64,000 nucleotides of DNA from Pseudomonadota bacterium (lineage in GTDB: Bacteria; Desulfobacterota; Binatia; Binatales; Binataceae). Location of the stretch: positions 1 through 64,000 of the forward strand of contig JAJPHI010000002.1 of assembly GCA_021325355.1 (NCBI GenBank), given 5' to 3'. Within the stretch, counting starts at the first letter, position 1, and every line of letters starts with the position of its first letter. The notes below the pieces were generated by a model, which did no database searches, was not told the origin of the DNA, and was given only the letters and a program-made list of their open reading frames with translations. This document shows, piece after piece, positions 54,537-63,455 of the stretch. The translations under genes and the position numbers were made by a program.

Positions 54537-57500
54537 ATGATGTGGCTGGTTCGGCTGGCGCTGCGGCGCCCTCTTTCCGTGGCGGTGATGGCTCTGCTGA
54601 TGGTGGTGCTGGGCGCGCTTTCCTTCAGCCTGATGAATGCCGACATTTTTCCCGCAATCAATCTGCCCGTGGTCATGGTGGTCTGGGCCTATCCGGGGCT
54701 CAGCGCGATCGACATGGAGCGGCGGATGGTGCTCATCAGCGAGCGCGCCTACTCGACCACCGTTGACGGCATCGAGCACATGGAATCTCAGTCGATCACC
54801 GGTATCGGCATCATCAAGGTATATTTTCAGCCAGGCAGTGATATCGCTTCGGCGATCGCGCAAATCAACGCGGTCTCGGAGACTATACTGCGGCAGGCGC
54901 CGCAGGGCACCACGCCGCCGCAAATCATATCGTATAATGCGGCGAACGTGCCGGTCGCACAACTTAATATATACAGCGATACTTTATCCCAACAGCAGCT
55001 CTTTGATTACGGCCTCAACTTCATTCGTTTACAGTTGTTTACGATTCCCGGGTTTTCATCGCCTGCGCCGCTCGGCGGGGTGCAGCGCGCGATCGTGGCC
55101 AACCTCGATCCTCAGCGGATGTACGCGACCAGCCTTTCGCCCGTCGATATCGGCAACGCGCTTGCCACCACCAACGTGGTTATTCCTTCGGGAACGGCGC
55201 GGATGGGCAACTATGAATACAATATCGATCTCAATTACAGCCCGCGCCGGGTGAGCGAGTTTAATCGACTGCCGGTCAAGATCGTGAACGGCATCCCGGT
55301 GTTTCTCGGCGACGTCGCGCCGGTCAGCGATACTCATCAGCCGCAGACCAATGTCGTGCGGATCGACGGTCGCCCGGCCACCGTCCTGCTGGTGATCAAG
55401 CACGCCGCGGCCTCCACGCTCAAAGTGGTGAACGCCGTGCGCGCCCGGATTCCGGCAGTGCTCGCCGTCGCCCCGAAGGGGCTGAAAGCTAAACTCACCT
55501 TTGATCAGTCCGTATTCGTGCGCGACTCGTTATGGGAAGTCGTGCGCGAGTCCGGCCTGGCGGCGCTGCTGGTCGCGCTGATGGTGCTGATTTTCATCGG
55601 CTCGGCGCGCAGCATGTTAATCGTTATTCTGTCGATTCCACTCTCCATCCTGACCGCTATCACCGCTCTGAAGCTCGTCGGTGAGACCATCAACACCATG
55701 ACCCTCGGCGGCATCGCGCTGGCGGTCGGGATGCTGGTCGATGACGCGACCGTCGAAGTCGAGAACATCCACCGCAACCATGCGATGCACAAGCCGTTGC
55801 TGGTCGCGATCCTCGACGGTGCGTCGCAGATCGCCACGCCCACGCTGGTCGGCACGCTTTCCATCTGCATTGTGTTCTTTCCGGTGGTGCTGATGACCGG
55901 CGTCGAGCGTTTCCTCTTCACACCGCTCGCGCTGGCGGTGGTTTTCGCGATGCTCACCTCCTATCTGCTGTCGCGCACGCTGGTGCCGACGATGGCTTCC
56001 TATCTGTTGCCCGACATGTACGAAGAGACTCCGCCAACCGGATGGTGGAGCCGCTTTCTGCGGCGCTTCGAAACCGGCTTCGAACGCGTGCGCCTGCGCT
56101 ACGTGCAGGCGCTGACGACGGTCGTTATCCATCGCGGATTTGCGCTTACCGTCATTGCCCTGATTATCATCGGTAGCGTGCCGCTGCTGTGGGTGGTCGG
56201 CGAGGATTTCTTTCCCACGGTGGACGCCGGGCTCCTGAAATTGCATGTGCGTGCGCCGAGCGGCACCCGCATCGAACGCACCACTTTGATCGTCGATGAT
56301 ATCGAGCGGGCGATTCGGCAAATTATCCCACCCGCCGAGCTGGAGCAGATAAGCGACAACATCGATTTACCGGTCTCCTACGATCTGGCCTTCTTTCCCA
56401 CCGATAATGTCGGCCCGCAGGACGCCGAAATCATGATTCAATTGGCGCCCAAACATCATCCCACTGATCTCTATCAGCAACGTATCCGCCAGTTGATCCG
56501 CGTTCGCTTCCCAGGCGTTCAGGGCTATTTCATGGCCGCCGACATGGTCAATCAGGTATTGAATTTCGGCTTGCCGGCCGCGATCGATGCGCAGGTGTCA
56601 GGCAACGATCTGAATTCCGATTATCAGTGGGCGACTCGTCTCGCCACGCGGATGGCCACTATTCCCGGTGTGACCGATCTCCGGATCGCGGAACCGATTG
56701 ACTATCCCGCCTTCAAGGCGGACATTGATCGCGACAAGGCGCTCGAGCTCGGCATCACGATGCAGCAGGTGGCCTCCGCGCTGCTTTCCTCACTCAGTGG
56801 CAATAGTCTGATCTCGCCTAACTACTGGCTCGATCCGAAGATCGGCGTGAATTACAATGTAGTAACCCAAACCCCGATTCAGTTAACCCAGTCGCTGGAT
56901 CAGCTTAATAACACGCCGCTCACCAACGGCTCACAGACGTTGAGCACGGTGAGTGCCGAAGCAGCGAATTTGGCACAATCCAACTCGACCGCCTTTAACA
57001 ACAGCACTGCGACCGTCGCCGTTTCCGGACCGCCCACACAGATCCTGGGCAACGTCGCCACAATTTCCCATGGTCAGGATCCGGTAGTCGTCGCGCACTA
57101 CACGGTCCAGCGGGTAATCGACGTCGATTGCGGCGTTCACGGCCGCGACCTCGGCAGCACCACCGCGGCCGTGGAGCAGGCGATCGCGGGACTCGGCACG
57201 CTGCCCCCCGGAACCAATATAACGGTCCGCGGCCAAAGCCAGGCGATGCGCGAGTCGTTCGCGACGATGGGCCTCGGGCTCATTCTCGCAATCGTGCTGG
57301 TTTACCTGTTGATGGTCGCGAATTTTCAGTCGTGGCTCGAACCGTTTATCATTATTTTGGCGGTCCCCGGGGCGATGGCCGGCGTGTTGTGGATGCTGGT
57401 TCTCACCGGCACGACGATAAATGTCGAATCGCTCATGGGTGCGATTATGGCCGTCGGCGTCGGCGTCGCCAATGGCAATCTGCTTATCACCTTCGCCAAC

Positions 57501-57803
57501 GAACAGCGCGAAGAGGGCCGCGACTCGGTCGAGGCGGCGATTCAGGCCGGCGCCATCCGCTTTCGTCCAATCCTTATGACGGCGCTGGCGATGGTCCTCG
57601 GCATGTTGCCGATGGCGCTGGCGCTCGGATCGGGGGCCGAGATGAACGCGCCGTTGGGCCGCGCCGTTATCGGTGGCCTGCTGGCGGCAACCCTCATGAC
57701 CCTGTTCGCGGTACCGGCCGTGTACTCGATTTTCAGCCGCACCCTGATTACCAAACGCCAGCGCGATGCGCGCGTTGAGGCAGTTCGTACCCCGGGTGCC
57801 TGA
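54537..57803 (+). CDS. RND-family multidrug efflux permease (AcrB/MdtB type)
   Basis: 1088 residues. Helix 1 (SVAVMALLMVVLGALSFSLM) is followed by the porter domain (WAYPGLSAIDMERRMV, GIGIIKVYFQPGSDIASAIA). Helix 4 has the proton-relay Asp pair in GMLVDDATVEVEN. A second periplasmic loop and helices 8-12 (TTINVESLMGAIMAVGVGVA) follow. It belongs to the hydrophobe/amphiphile exporters, not CzcA. An Asn/Ser-rich insert lies near 800-840. The adaptor gene follows by 15 bases. Confidence 0.95.
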   Translation: MMWLVRLALRRPLSVAVMALLMVVLGALSFSLMNADIFPAINLPVVMVVWAYPGLSAIDMERRMVLISERAYSTTVDGIEHMESQSITGIGIIKVYFQPGSDIASAIAQINAVSETILRQAPQGTTPPQIISYNAANVPVAQLNIYSDTLSQQQLFDYGLNFIRLQLFTIPGFSSPAPLGGVQRAIVANLDPQRMYATSLSPVDIGNALATTNVVIPSGTARMGNYEYNIDLNYSPRRVSEFNRLPVKIVNGIPVFLGDVAPVSDTHQPQTNVVRIDGRPATVLLVIKHAAASTLKVVNAVRARIPAVLAVAPKGLKAKLTFDQSVFVRDSLWEVVRESGLAALLVALMVLIFIGSARSMLIVILSIPLSILTAITALKLVGETINTMTLGGIALAVGMLVDDATVEVENIHRNHAMHKPLLVAILDGASQIATPTLVGTLSICIVFFPVVLMTGVERFLFTPLALAVVFAMLTSYLLSRTLVPTMASYLLPDMYEETPPTGWWSRFLRRFETGFERVRLRYVQALTTVVIHRGFALTVIALIIIGSVPLLWVVGEDFFPTVDAGLLKLHVRAPSGTRIERTTLIVDDIERAIRQIIPPAELEQISDNIDLPVSYDLAFFPTDNVGPQDAEIMIQLAPKHHPTDLYQQRIRQLIRVRFPGVQGYFMAADMVNQVLNFGLPAAIDAQVSGNDLNSDYQWATRLATRMATIPGVTDLRIAEPIDYPAFKADIDRDKALELGITMQQVASALLSSLSGNSLISPNYWLDPKIGVNYNVVTQTPIQLTQSLDQLNNTPLTNGSQTLSTVSAEAANLAQSNSTAFNNSTATVAVSGPPTQILGNVATISHGQDPVVVAHYTVQRVIDVDCGVHGRDLGSTTAAVEQAIAGLGTLPPGTNITVRGQSQAMRESFATMGLGLILAIVLVYLLMVANFQSWLEPFIIILAVPGAMAGVLWMLVLTGTTINVESLMGAIMAVGVGVANGNLLITFANEQREEGRDSVEAAIQAGAIRFRPILMTALAMVLGMLPMALALGSGAEMNAPLGRAVIGGLLAATLMTLFAVPAVYSIFSRTLITKRQRDARVEAVRTPGA

Positions 57804-57818
57804 GCTTTAAGTAGAAAC

Positions 57819-58952
57819 ATGTCAAGTCAAGTCGATAGACATCAGAAGATTTCCGCACTCTTTGTCGTCGGAGCGGTGATCTCCGTCATAGTTATTGTGT
57901 GTGCTTCGGCCGGACTGGTGATTGCGCACCAGATGCGGATCGGTAGCCAGAGTGAGGCGCTGGCGCATCGGCTCGCCAAAGGACCGCGCGTGCTGGTCAC
58001 TCAGCTCGAACCGGGGGCGCCGATGCGAACGCTGGAGCTGCCGGCGAGTATTCACGGCTTTATCGAGACGCCGGTGTACGCCAAGGTCGCCGGCTACATG
58101 AAATCAATCAGAGTGGACAAAGGCGATCATATCAAGGCGGGTGAGATTATCGCGGTGATCGAGTCCCCCGAAACCGACAAGGCAGTGGCAGACGCCTGGG
58201 CGAACTACTGGCTGCAGGCGGTAACTGACAAGCGCAATCAGCAACTAGTGCGTCAACAGGTCATACCGCAACAGACGGCCGATGACTCACACTCGGCGAT
58301 GCTGCAGGCGTGGGCCGCTTACCAGCAGCAGCGCGCCCTGCAGGGCTATGAGATCGTTCGCGCGCCTTTTGACGCGATTGTCACGGCGCGCTACGTCGAT
58401 CCCGGCACGATGATCCCGCAATCGACCAGCGCTACCGGCACCAACTATCCAATCGTCTCGCTGGCTGAGCTCTCGCCGCTGCGGGTTTACGCGTATGCTC
58501 CGCAGAGTCTGTCAACCTCAATCAGAGATGGTGATCCGGCGACTATAACTGTGGCCGAATATCGTGGACGCAATTTTACCGGCGCGATCACCCGCCATCC
58601 GGAAGCGCTCGATCAGAATACCCGCACGATGCTGATTGAGGTTGATCTGCCCAACACTGATCGCAGCCTCTATCCCGGGATGTATGCGCGCATGAAGTTT
58701 ACCACGCACACCTCCGGGGCCACTCTTTATGCTCCTGATGACGCCTTGATCTTCCGCGATAACAAGGTCTATCTGCCGATCGTCCGTGATAATCGGCTTA
58801 ATCTGGTCGCAGTCGATCTGGGACACGACAATGGCTATACCGTCGAGGTCGACGGTGACGGCCTCAAGGCCGGCGAACTGGTCGCAATGAATGTGGGCGA
58901 AGCCGCGCGCGATGGCGAAGCGGTCCAGCCGGTGCCGCAGGCTCAGGAGTAA
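57819..58952 (+). CDS. RND periplasmic adaptor (membrane fusion protein)
   Basis: 377 residues. One N-terminal membrane anchor (SVIVIVCASAGLVIAHQ), a lipoyl half-motif (RVDKGDHIKAGEIIAVIES), an alpha-hairpin (about 115-160), the second lipoyl half (YEIVRAPFDAIVTARYVDPG) and a beta-barrel. It links the permease to an outer-membrane channel. No TolC gene follows; ku does after 90 bases. Confidence 0.93.
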   Translation: MSSQVDRHQKISALFVVGAVISVIVIVCASAGLVIAHQMRIGSQSEALAHRLAKGPRVLVTQLEPGAPMRTLELPASIHGFIETPVYAKVAGYMKSIRVDKGDHIKAGEIIAVIESPETDKAVADAWANYWLQAVTDKRNQQLVRQQVIPQQTADDSHSAMLQAWAAYQQQRALQGYEIVRAPFDAIVTARYVDPGTMIPQSTSATGTNYPIVSLAELSPLRVYAYAPQSLSTSIRDGDPATITVAEYRGRNFTGAITRHPEALDQNTRTMLIEVDLPNTDRSLYPGMYARMKFTTHTSGATLYAPDDALIFRDNKVYLPIVRDNRLNLVAVDLGHDNGYTVEVDGDGLKAGELVAMNVGEAARDGEAVQPVPQAQE

Positions 58953-59042
58953 TTACCGCCGAGCTGGCACGTCTTATTCCCAACCGGGCTTGTCCCGACC
59001 AGCCCTTATGTGCTCGACTGGTAGCTGGAGGTTCCGCTCCAG

Positions 59043-59948
59043 ATGCCAGCTCGCTCGGTCGGCAACGGTAATATTTCATTCGGACTTGTCTCGATACCGG
59101 TCAAGCTTTTTACGGCCACCCGCTCACGCTCGGTCAGTTTCAATCTACTTCATGCGAAGGATCAGAGCCGGATCCAGCAGAAAATCTACTGCCCGGTGGA
59201 TGACGCCATTATCGATCGTAGTGAACTGGTGCGCGGTTTCGAAATCGAAAAGGGCCGCTACGTCACTTTCACCGACGAGGAGCTAAAGGCGCTCGAAGCT
59301 CGCAACGAGCACGCGATCGAAATCACGGAATTTCTGCCGCTCGAACAGGTTGACCCGATTTACTACGAGGAGTCCTTCTACCTCGGCGCCGAACCGATCG
59401 CCGGCAAGGCCTACCGTCTGTTGGCTGATGCAATGAAACAGACGGGGCGCGTGGCGCTTGGAACCTACACGATGCGCGGCAAGGAGCATCTGGTGCTGAT
59501 CCGTCCTTATGGCGAAGGGCTGATGATGCATAACCTCTATTACGCCGACGAGGTGCGCCCGGCGGAGGATGTTGATCAGGCCGGCAAGGAACCGGTCAAA
59601 GAGGCCGAACTCACCTTGGCCAAGCGTCTCATCGACGAACTCACCCACGAGAAGTTCGAACCCACGAAGTATCACGATAATTTTCGCGCGCGCGTGCTGG
59701 AAGCCGCCGAACGCAAGGTGGCGGGTCAGGAAGTGACCGAGGCTCCGGCCGAGGCCCGCCGCGGCCAGGTGATTGACCTCATGGCCGCGCTGAAGGCCTC
59801 GCTGGAAAAACGCGGGGTCGGGAGCGATCAAAAGGCCGCGGCCGCAGCACCTCCTGAAGAGGAAAAAGCCGCGGTTGGCGAATCGCGCCGGCGCGTGCGC
59901 TCGCGCTCGCCGCAGCCTGCGGGGCGCCGTGCCGCCGCGAAGAAGTAG
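59043..59948 (+). CDS. ku: Ku protein (bacterial NHEJ)
   Basis: 301 residues. NGNISFGLVSIPVKLFTATR and NLLHAKDQSRIQQKIYCPVD are the N-terminal Ku signature; QVDPIYYEESFYLGAEPIAG, the core. The Lys/Arg/Ala-rich C-terminal tail (RRRVRSRSPQPAGRRAAAKK) is common and binds DNA. It caps double-strand ends and normally recruits LigD, which is not present here; an unlinked ATP ligase lies at 2.5-4.3 kb. Convergent with selD. Confidence 0.96.
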   Translation: MPARSVGNGNISFGLVSIPVKLFTATRSRSVSFNLLHAKDQSRIQQKIYCPVDDAIIDRSELVRGFEIEKGRYVTFTDEELKALEARNEHAIEITEFLPLEQVDPIYYEESFYLGAEPIAGKAYRLLADAMKQTGRVALGTYTMRGKEHLVLIRPYGEGLMMHNLYYADEVRPAEDVDQAGKEPVKEAELTLAKRLIDELTHEKFEPTKYHDNFRARVLEAAERKVAGQEVTEAPAEARRGQVIDLMAALKASLEKRGVGSDQKAAAAAPPEEEKAAVGESRRRVRSRSPQPAGRRAAAKK

Positions 59949-59983
59949 GCCCTCTGTTCAGCCTCACGGAGTTGACCGCGGAG

Positions 59984-61057
59984 TCACTGCACGACGATCG
60001 CGCAGGCGGCGCGCTCCGCGACGCGCCCGATAATCGCCGCCTCAGTGCTGCCCGTGCGATGGAGGTCGGCGAGCAATGCTTCCGCCTGGCGCTCCGGCAA
60101 AGCGATCAGGAGTCCGCCGGAGGTCTGCGGATCAAACACCAGCGTCGCCATTTCGTCGGCGATCTCCTCGGAAATTGAGACGAAGCGGCCGTAGTACTCG
60201 CGATTCCGCCCGCCGCCTCCGGGGATCATCCCTTCGCGGCACAGCTCCAACGCACCGGGCAGAAGCGGCAGGTCTGACTCTTCGAGATAAAACGTCACCG
60301 CGCTGCCGTCAGCCATCTTCGCGGCGTGGCCGGCGAGCCCGAAGCCCGTGATATCGGTAGCCGCGTGAACCTCGTACTCGAGCATCGCGGTCGCCGCCGA
60401 GGCGTTGAGCGTGGCCATCGTTCTGACCGCGGTCGCATAGTACGACGGCGCGAGACGATCGCGCTTGAACGCGGTCATCAGGATGCCCGTGCCGAGCGGT
60501 TTGCTGAGGACGAGCGCATCGCCCGGACGTGCGCCGACATTGCGGATAATCCGTCGCGGGTCGATGACGCCGGTCACGGCCATCCCGAACTTGACTTCCT
60601 CATCGGCAACCGTATGGCCACCGATCACGGCGACACCGGCTTCACGCGCCTTTTCCGCTCCACCGCGAAGCACTTCGGCGAGCATCTCACCCGGCAATCC
60701 GGATTGCGGCCAGCAGACAATGTTGAGGGCGGTCAGCGCGCGCCCGCCCATCGCGTAGATATCCGAGAGCGCATTGGCCGCCGCGATCTGTCCATAAGTG
60801 AACGGATCATCCACCACCGGCGTGAAGAAATCGACGGTGTTGACGATCGCAAGGTCGGGCGCGAGACGAAACACTCCCGCGTCGTCGCCGGTATTGATAC
60901 CGACGAGCACGTCAGGCGGCGATCCGAGGTCGAGCCGCGCGAGGACTGCTTCGAGGTCCGCCGGACCCAGCTTACCGGCTCAACCCGCCGCCTTGCATCG
61001 CGCAGTCAGACGAATCAGTTCGCTTCGCGAATGATTGCTGCCGTGTTCCGCTGACAT
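59984..61057 (-). CDS. selD: Selenide, water dikinase (SelD), selenocysteine-containing
   Basis: 357 residues if the TGA at 60980-60982 is read as Sec. From the ATG at 61057 the frame runs M-S-A-E-H-G... through RLTARCKAAG, then UGA (residue 26), then AGKLGPADLEAVLARL, directly into VLVGINTGDDAGVF. The AGU-AGK-x-G-P pattern is the SelD active-site Cys/Sec loop, followed by the conserved Lys29. DDAGVF, VNTVDFFTPVVDDPF, ANALSDIYAMGG, GGHTVADEEV and DPQTSGGLL follow. SelD makes selenophosphate from selenide and ATP. A conventional gene caller would start at a GTG at 60910 and lose the active site. A small hairpin directly follows the UGA. Confidence 0.9.
60960..60982 (-). promoter_or_regulatory. 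UGA Sec codon and candidate bSECIS hairpin in selD
   Basis: On the minus strand, TGA (60982-60980) is followed at once by GCCGG, a 10-base loop TAAGCTGGGT, and CCGGC (ending 60960): a perfect 5-bp stem with GG in the loop, within the range used by SelB. The stem is short compared with E. coli fdhF. Confidence 0.55.
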
Positions 61058-61146
61058 GCTGCGAGTTTATCGCCGCCGCGCCGGACCGCTCAACCGCGAC
61101 CTGTCGGGGAGCTGATCGGTTTGCTCGGCGAATGCGGCCCTTTACT

Positions 61147-61329
61147 TCAGCTTTCAGAGCTCGACGGCCGGCTGACGCCGCACCGGTCGCAGATCTGTCG
61201 CGGGCCGATTCGATGCAGCAAGCCGTCGCACAGCGGGCAGTTATCGAGCGGCTCCCGGATGACGACGTAACACGGCAGGCACCATCGCTGTCCCGGTTGA
61301 TGGCCCGCAGGAAGCTCTTCGTGCGTCAT
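61147..61329 (-). CDS. Small zinc-ribbon protein
   Basis: 60 residues from the ATG at 61329. Three C-x2-C pairs (WCLPC, CPLC, CDRC) suggest a zinc ribbon or similar metal fold. A longer open frame upstream has no homology. Function unknown; divergent from the YdaT-like gene. Confidence 0.55.
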   Translation of the reverse strand: MTHEELPAGHQPGQRWCLPCYVVIREPLDNCPLCDGLLHRIGPRQICDRCGVSRPSSSES

Positions 61330-61426
61330 CTCCGCTTCATAACACGATCTGGCTGGACGCCGCAGCCGGTTGTGAAGTTGACTCAACAGCATTAAAAAGA
61401 GGCGAACGAACCCGGAAATCGCGACC

Positions 61427-61609
61427 GTGCCGTGGGATGAATTCCATTTTCCGCCGTCGATGCGCAAGCTGCCGCCGCCGGTGCGACACAAGGCAATCGC
61501 CATCGCGAACGCCCTGCTCGAGGAGGGCGACGACGAAGGCAAGGCGATTCGCGTCGGTATCGCCAAGGCCAGGCAATGGGCGCTCGATCACGGCGTCAAC
61601 GAGGAATGA
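61427..61609 (+). CDS. YdaT-like small protein
   Basis: 60 residues from a GTG start. SMRKLPPPVRHKAIAIANAL and LEEGDDEGKAIRVGIAKARQ resemble the B. subtilis YdaT-type small proteins (x-S-x-K-x-LP-x-x-VR-x-KAI-x-IANAL). Function is unknown. It is 18 bases upstream of the esterase gene and probably in one transcript. Confidence 0.7.
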   Translation: MPWDEFHFPPSMRKLPPPVRHKAIAIANALLEEGDDEGKAIRVGIAKARQWALDHGVNEE

Positions 61610-61627
61610 CAGACGACGAGGTGCAGC

Positions 61628-62593
61628 GTGAATTTTGTCGATCAAGTTGATCCTGAACTGCGTGCGGTTTTGGAGAAGATGCCGACCGACCGGCCGCTCG
61701 ATCTGAGCGACCTGCCGCGGGCGCGCGCCAAGATGAAAAAAATGGTCGCCGCGCTGCTCGCCGGCATGCCACCGATCGAGGGCGTAACCAGCGAGGACCG
61801 GATGGTTCCTGGCCCCAAGGGCGATCCTGACGTCCGGGTCCGCGTCTATCGGCCCACGGATCAGGCCGCTCAGCTTCCCGGCCTTTATTGGATTCATGGC
61901 GGCGGCTACGTGATGGGCGATGTCGAGGGCGACGACCGCCTGATGCAGCAGTTCGTTAAGCGCGTCGGCTGCGTTGCGGTTTCAGTGGATTATCGGCTCG
62001 CGCCCGAAAATCCCTTCCCGGCGCCTGTCGAGGATTGTTACGCCGGTCTCAAGTGGATGTTCACGCATGCGGCCGATCTGCGCATCGACCCGACGCATAT
62101 CGCGATCGCCGGGGCCAGCGGCGGCGGCGGGCTCGCGGCAGGCCTCGCCCTGATGGTGCGTGATCGCGGCGAAATGCGACCCTGCCTGCAGATGCTGATC
62201 TATCCGATGATCGACGATCGCAACGCGACGCCGGCCAGCCATGCGATTACCGATCCACGCGTCTGGCATCGCGAGAGCAATCGGCTCGGCTGGAGGGCTT
62301 ACCTTGGTCGCGAGGGCGGCGGCCCCGACGTCTCGCCGTATGCGGCCGCTTCGCGCGCAACCGATCTGCGTAATCTGCCGCCCGCTTATATCCCAACCGG
62401 CGCGCTCGATCTGTTCGTGGACGAAAATATCGAGTACGCCCAGCGGCTGATTCAGGCCGGAGTGCCGACCGAACTGCACGTTTATCCGGGCGCTTTCCAC
62501 GGCTTCGACCTGTTCGCGCCGTCGGCCGCGGTCTCGAAGCAGTTCAAGGCTGATCGCGACAACGCGCTGCGCCGCGCCCTGCACGGCAAGTGA
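61628..62593 (+). CDS. HSL-type (hormone-sensitive-lipase family) carboxylesterase
   Basis: 321 residues. The oxyanion-hole HGGG is in IHGGGYVMGD (90-93), the nucleophile Ser164 in AGASGGGG, and the His in YPGAFHGFDLF. DYRLAPENPFPAPVEDC is the classic HSL block. It would hydrolyse short acyl esters. The GTG start has GAGG six bases upstream. Confidence 0.93.
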   Translation: MNFVDQVDPELRAVLEKMPTDRPLDLSDLPRARAKMKKMVAALLAGMPPIEGVTSEDRMVPGPKGDPDVRVRVYRPTDQAAQLPGLYWIHGGGYVMGDVEGDDRLMQQFVKRVGCVAVSVDYRLAPENPFPAPVEDCYAGLKWMFTHAADLRIDPTHIAIAGASGGGGLAAGLALMVRDRGEMRPCLQMLIYPMIDDRNATPASHAITDPRVWHRESNRLGWRAYLGREGGGPDVSPYAAASRATDLRNLPPAYIPTGALDLFVDENIEYAQRLIQAGVPTELHVYPGAFHGFDLFAPSAAVSKQFKADRDNALRRALHGK

Positions 62594-62625
62594 CTGTACC
62601 GGGTGTCGGGCTCGCTCTTGTAGCG

Positions 62626-62664
62626 CGACAGATGGTTTGAGCAGAATCCGACAGATGGTTTGAG
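62626..62664. repeat. 16-base direct repeat pair (23-base period)
   Basis: CGACAGATGGTTTGAG occurs at 62626-62641 and again at 62649-62664, seven bases apart. It lies just after the esterase stop and before phage-like genes. It could be the end of a lost insertion sequence or part of an attachment region; no transposase gene is visible. Confidence 0.6.
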
Positions 62665-62828
62665 ATCGCGATCGCCCCGGCAAGTCGCCGTTCCGCTCAT
62701 CTATCTATTAGCTGCACTAATGGCGGCGCGGCAGGCAGACAAATGCGCAGCCTCGCGCATCACTCGATGCGAAAAGCTGCGCTCAGTTAGTCCGTCGGCC
62801 GCTGCTCAGTCCCTCTCCCGTCCTCCCC

Positions 62829-63443
62829 TCAATATCCAATTGCGATCCATCCGATCGCGGTCAGCCCATTGCCGTCGGTCGGCGATGACGCGATGTTGAT
62901 CGTTCCGCCACCGCCAGGATAGCCGCCGTTGTCCCAGTCCGACTCGATAGTGATCTCCGAGAGCGCGAACGGCGTGATACATTCCAGCGTCGCCATGCAA
63001 TTGGCGAACGCGCCCGGATTCCCAACCGCGTTCGACAGCCAGAAGGCGTTTTGAAACTTGCAGGCGGTGGTGAACGGTACCGCGAACGCTTGCGTGACCG
63101 TCGCGTTCTTGAGCTGCGACGCGGTGAAGCCGATCACCGAGATTTGACCGAACTGCACGATCACATTCAGGCCGCCGAGTACCGTGTCGGTCATCGGGAC
63201 TTCGAAGTAGGACGGATTTCCGCTGAGCGAGCAGGTGAGCTTGGCCAGCGTCGCGAGGATGCCGTTGACCTGATTATTCAGATAGGCGGTGCGATTCGCG
63301 AGTTGCTGGTGCGGCTGGTTGTGGATACCGAGACCGCCAAACAGCGAATTTTGCCCCGCGCCCTGGCATGGGTCTCCGACCTGGATCTCATAAACTTCGT
63401 TTGCGTTCCACTCGCCCGAAGGATTGTCGATTAGCGTTGCCAT
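62829..63443 (-). CDS. Phage tail-fibre-like protein
   Basis: 204 residues. The N-terminal HNQPHQQLANRTAYLNNQV is the tail-fibre/collar motif in which fibre repeats start. The C-terminus TAIGWIAIGY is the 'gp53-like' tail-fibre C-terminal ending. In between is a beta-rich, Gly/Asn/Thr-rich chain. It is preceded on the same strand by another tail-type gene. Confidence 0.75.
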   Translation of the reverse strand: MATLIDNPSGEWNANEVYEIQVGDPCQGAGQNSLFGGLGIHNQPHQQLANRTAYLNNQVNGILATLAKLTCSLSGNPSYFEVPMTDTVLGGLNVIVQFGQISVIGFTASQLKNATVTQAFAVPFTTACKFQNAFWLSNAVGNPGAFANCMATLECITPFALSEITIESDWDNGGYPGGGGTINIASSPTDGNGLTAIGWIAIGY

Positions 63444-63455
63444 TCGTTCGCTCCG

